In this document: positions 40,601 through 45,906 of the stretch, in pieces
How the letters are laid out: each line of letters opens with the position of its first letter
How positions within the stretch are numbered: position 1 is the stretch's first letter
Source of the DNA: Atherix ibis
Lineage: Eukaryota > Arthropoda > Insecta > Diptera > Athericidae
Direction of reading: 5' to 3'
DNA: 64,000 nucleotides
NCBI GenBank assembly: GCA_958298945.1
Contig: OY282606.1
Location: forward strand, 60,463,920-60,527,919
The notes under the pieces: generated by a model
What the model was told of the DNA's origin: nothing
The model's database searches: none
What the model saw: the letters and a program-made list of their open reading frames with translations, nothing else
Position numbers and translations under genes: made by a program

Positions 40601-43600
40601 AAGAAAAGCTCAGGTATCGTATTTGCCAAACACTATACCACCGACATAGAAGATAGGTCCCACTCACCAAAAATAAACGACGAGCTAATAATTCCACTTC
40701 TCATTCGATTTCCGACCAAAAATTTTATCCTATCCAAAATTAAATATGTAATCCACTAACTTCCCCATAGAAAAAAGCCTGCCAGTTATCATAAAACAAA
40801 TCTCAAAAAATTTTAATTTTCATAATTTATATTTTTAATAGCATTGTCCGTACCACCTATTTTCCGCTACTCTAGAAATTTTCAATCATTAGAGTGATTT
40901 CCAAACAAAACAGGCAAGTAAAATTCCTATAGACATATCAGCTTATAATCAACTATTGAAAAAATCCCTAAAAACTCGATCAAACCATCTCCATAATCAA
41001 ACAATACTATAAAGTAGCCCTGTACTGTTCAGCAGTGTTCCTTTAATCGTGTATGTCATCTTGGACTGCTCCGGAAACTTAAGTTTCCCTCCCACCGCAT
41101 ACTTTCTTATTTTAAAATTATACATTTTACAACGTAACTTTCTTCAAGTATTACTTAATAATGGCCAATTCTTGGTTCACTCTGTATAATCTTTATATAC
41201 TTAAGAGTTGTTATCAAAAACTACTTAAACTACTTGACAACAGATCAAAGCTGAAACTAAAGATCATACTTTTATTGTATACTTCAATAATTAACAACAG
41301 TTTTGAAACCGATCTCGATATGCGGTATTGAACTCTACTAAGTGTCCCAATTCCTCTCGAATCCAATTCCGTTAGGAATAAAGTTATTCATGGAGACTTA
41401 AATAAATTTGTTCATAAATTATGTGTTACTCGTTATAAAAAGTTTCATTTCCCTATTATCCTGCCACTATAATCCTCTTAGAAAAACTTCTCTGTTACTT
41501 TCACCATAAACTCATAGTCGTTTAAAAAGAAATTGGGCAAAAGATTTTATAAAACGTTAAAATAAGCTGTTAGATATAGAAACGCCAATGAGTGTTTACT
41601 CTCGCATGTTCCTCTACTGTCGTTGTAGCGTTTTTGTCATAAAATCTGCATGTTTCAATATTTATGTAGCTGTAGATATCAAATAAAATTAAAAAAAGTA
41701 CTGTCAATAGTAATTGAAATACAAAAGTTGGAAAATGGTCCTCTGGTGTAGCGTAGTCGAGAAGGCTTACGCGAACATACTCGAGTTCGAATACGGCTTA
41801 GAGCATCCTGTTCTTCGATAAAATTACACTTGCTTACACAGATGTTGCGAACATCTTCTAAAACGTTAGAGTTGAGTTTTTTGAACTTACAAATAAAAAT
41901 AAGAATGGCGTTTTATAATTAAATTATAGAGGATTTTTTGTTATTGTTCAGAAACAACGTGTTCTTTGGCGAATATATTGTAGTTGTTAACACGTTGCCT
42001 ATACTAAGATGCCTGTTCCAGACACCAAAACACATTCATTTTTATATTGTGACTTTGGGTTCTATTATTTTGTTGTAAAGCAATAATTTCTAATTACCTC
42101 AATAATTATAAAAGTAAAATTAATTTTTATAATATTTTTTATAAACATTTTTACCTAAAGTTGTTTTTTATATGACGCCTTTTTGTTAAAATTTCTATAC
42201 GTTAACAATGCATTAATAACTCGTATTGTTTTTTATATGACGCATCCCATAAAATTTCTATACGTTAACAATGCATTAATAACTCGTATTGGTCACTGAA
42301 AAGTCATACACTAACAACGAGATAACTCGAGTTATCTCGTTGGCAGTCAACTTGTTAATAAGATTTTATTCTTAAAAATTTATTTATATTGTTTTCATTA
42401 TAATAAAATTCGTTATTTTCATAGTAAGATAAATAATTCTTAAAACACTACAATTTTTGAATAAAATCGGGCTATTTTTGTTAGTATAAATGGGAAGGGA
42501 TAATCATTGCATTGAAAAGAAACGTCTTTTAATTAAAAAGTCAATTAGAGACGTTAAAATTTTTGTTTTTACAAAATTTACTTGGGTGGTCCGCTAAAAT
42601 GATTTATAATATCATTAAAAGGGAGAAAATCGAAAATTAAGGAAATGTTCGAAAAAACTACACTTAGAGAATATTCCTAATTCATTAAAGCGGCTTAGCG
42701 TGGTCTATATTCTATATTCAGAAATATTAGAGTTCAGTTAAATCGAACTGTTAATTCTGGTAACTGGCAGACAAAAGTTGATTGCAGCCGCTTTATCAAC
42801 TAATAGTTCGCGGAAAGTGCCTCTCGTAATAATCAAATACAGTAACGACTGCCGTTCAAAAAAGAACATGTAACACCGCTTTCTAAATGGCGGAATACGA
42901 GGTATGGCAGAAAAGTAATGCGGCCAGCATCACAGAGCGAACTGCCTTCCATATCCTATTTGTGCAGTACAATAGTTCTCGACCTTGTCTGATAACTGCG
43001 CGCCTCTATTTTCGGAGCGCCGAGAAGGTAGTGGAAGACGAATGTCGCTCAGGGAGGTATTCAACATCAAAAACTGAAAAAAATATGGAACGAGAGAGGA
43101 CTTTTGTGAGGTCAGATTATCGATTAAGATTGATCGTCCTTAAAAGGCTCAGAAAAAGTGTGGACACTTGAATGCTTCACCATGAAAACATGCGTTTCAT
43201 GTTTTTGTCAATGAGCTTTTGTCGGCAAAAGAGATTTCCGTGGTTGCACAAGTCCCAATTTACCCGATCTTGGTCAGGTAAATAAGGGATTGGGCAACCA
43301 CAAATTTTTTTTGAAGTTAATTCCAGTTGAAGCCTTCCAGGACTGCTACGAAGAGTGGAAACACAGCCTCCGCCGATGCATAACTTTTCAAGTGAATTCT
43401 TTTGATGTATAAAAATAAAATATAAGTTGTTGCCGTAAAGGTAATGCTAAACCAGCTAAAGAAAAGTGGATAAGATGTGAATATAAATAAAGATTTTAGA
43501 AAATGGATATTACTGTGAAATACCATGTTCTGTGTTTGGAAAAAAAGTAACTATTTGTATGCAGAAATTTATTTTTATAAATACACGAAATATATAATAC

Positions 43601-45874
43601 ATCATTTATGTTAATAAATTTAACTGCTGTCAACTATTAATTTAATCATAATTATGTTTTGCTTTTATTGGGTTGTACGGAAAGTAATTTCGTTTGCTGA
43701 TGAAGACACAATAAAAGCATTCATTGATGCAAATCGCCGAATAACAACTCGTGAGATCGCTGAGAGATTAAATTTATCGAATTAGATCGTTCATGATCAT
43801 TTGAAACGGCTAGGTTTTATCTCAAAGCTCGACATATAGGGTCCTCATCTTCTTACGGAAAAAAATTTGTGCCGTCTCATTGATGTTTGTGATCTGCTTC
43901 TCAAACGCCAAGAAAATGATCTATTTTTGATGCGTATAATCACGGGACGAGAAATGGGTTGTCTACAACAATGTTAAGCGCAAAACGTCCTGGAGCAGAA
44001 AAGATTAACCGACTCAAAGAACTTCGAAAGCCAATATTCATCAAAAAAGGTTATCCTATCTGTTTGGTGAGATTTCAAAGGAATCGTTTATTTTGAGCTT
44101 CTACCGAGCAACACAACGATCAATTCTGAAGTGTACTGTCATCAGTTGGACAAATTGAGTGATTCGCTTAAAGAAAAAAGATTAGAATTGGTCAATAGGA
44201 AAAGTATAATGTTGCAACAGGATAAGGCGAAGCCACATACAAGTGTTTGACCACTCGGCAAAAGCTTTTAGAGCTTGGATAGGATAAACTGCCACACCCA
44301 CCATACTCTCTAGATCTAGCACCTTCTGATAATCATTTGTTCCGGTCTCTACAATTAATATTATTAGACGGTAAATCGTTTACTTAAAATGAGGAGGTCA
44401 AGTCACTTTGATCAGTTTTTTGCCAGCAAAGGAGAAAAGTTTTATGAGCGTGGAATCATGCTACTGCTAGAAAGATGGCAAAGGATATTGGATCAGACTG
44501 GACAATATTTAATTGAATAAAATAATAATTCACTATAAGAAAATCGTCTTTCATTTTTATTTAAAAAAACGAAATTACTTTCTGGACAACCCAATATAAT
44601 CGTTGCAAGGAATATCCGTAATGGTCTGGTTATTGGAAACTGATGTTTCCACTGTCAATCTAAGCTTCTTAATTTCGGTCGTGTTAATTGAGAGATAAGT
44701 TTTAACATTTGTCATGTCGGATCGACGAGCGAATGCGACCTTAGATAAATGTGTGTACGAGTATAGCAAATTAAAAATATAATTTTATTTGATGAATTTA
44801 AAGAAACAAAAACTCATTTTTTTCAGGTCAAATATGAAAGACGAACATATTATCTAACAACAGTTTGTATGAGCTGTTTAGATGGTGTATCTGTAGAACG
44901 CATAATTCATTGCCAGTGAGTAGTAATAATCCTATTTAGTTTCGTTGAAGTGTAAAAAAGGTATTTTTATTATTAATAACAAATTATTTTAGATTTTGCA
45001 ATGTTAAGTGGGACGGATCATCCCTTGTTCTTGGCACGATGTATTCGTACGATATCTTTGCTGCTATGCCATGTTGTTCCGAACGTTTAAAGGTACAACA
45101 TTTCAAATATTTTCGAGATAGCTATTACCTTCGATGTTTAACTGAAGTCATCCAATACGATTTGTATAGAATATAAGACAGCTACAATCTTTAATTTTTC
45201 GATCGAAGGCAGTGTTTGTCTCATATTTTATCGTAAATGTAACCTCTGTAGATTTCCTTCATCCATGTTTTTCACATGCCGCAGTCTATTGATTTTAAAT
45301 TAATTAATGACTAGGCGGATATGATATCCCTTTAAGATTCTATAATTTTTAATTTATTTTTGATTACTATTTCAGTGCAACTCTTGCTTGAAGCTACTCA
45401 TTCATCCGCAACAGAGGTTAAACTTCTTTAGTGATTATAGTCAAATAATGACGTGTCCATATTGTAATGTTCAAGATGCGCATTTCGTTAAGCCGTTACG
45501 ATTTTGTTATGGTAAAAGCACTCGTCGAGAACAGCAGGTACATCAATTGTTTCAGCAATGGCCATAACATGAAGCTCTGTTGGAATCTCCGTTCTTACTG
45601 ACCAATGATTTATCTCCGAAATCAACAAAAGTGAATGAAATCGATTTATATCAAAATGTATTGCCGTATAATCCAAAACGAATTCAACATAAATTACAGC
45701 AACAGAAATTATATTTGGAACAAAAACATAAACAACAACACCAACAACAAGAACAACAACAACCACAACCTCAACCACAACCTCAACCACAGCCACAGCC
45801 ACAACTACAACCACAACTACAACCACAACTACAACCACAACCACAACCTCAACAACAACAAAAACAACAGCAGC

Positions 45875-45906
<32 letters not shown>

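Noticed and set aside
41737..41815. Functional tRNA gene
   Set aside because: A and B boxes are present, but the acceptor and anticodon stems do not close and an A-rich tail follows, so a SINE fits better.
45538..45556. Cryptic donor CAG|GTACAT and acceptor-like TTTCAG upstream of the UAA, as a way to splice out the stop
   Set aside because: The two sites are about 19 bp apart, too close for an intron, and do not remove the UAA. No good acceptor follows in phase, and the Drosophila precedent favours readthrough.
45488..45844. 118-codon valine-rich frame on the - strand
   Set aside because: Antisense shadow of the coding CAA/CCA repeats in the hdc extension.
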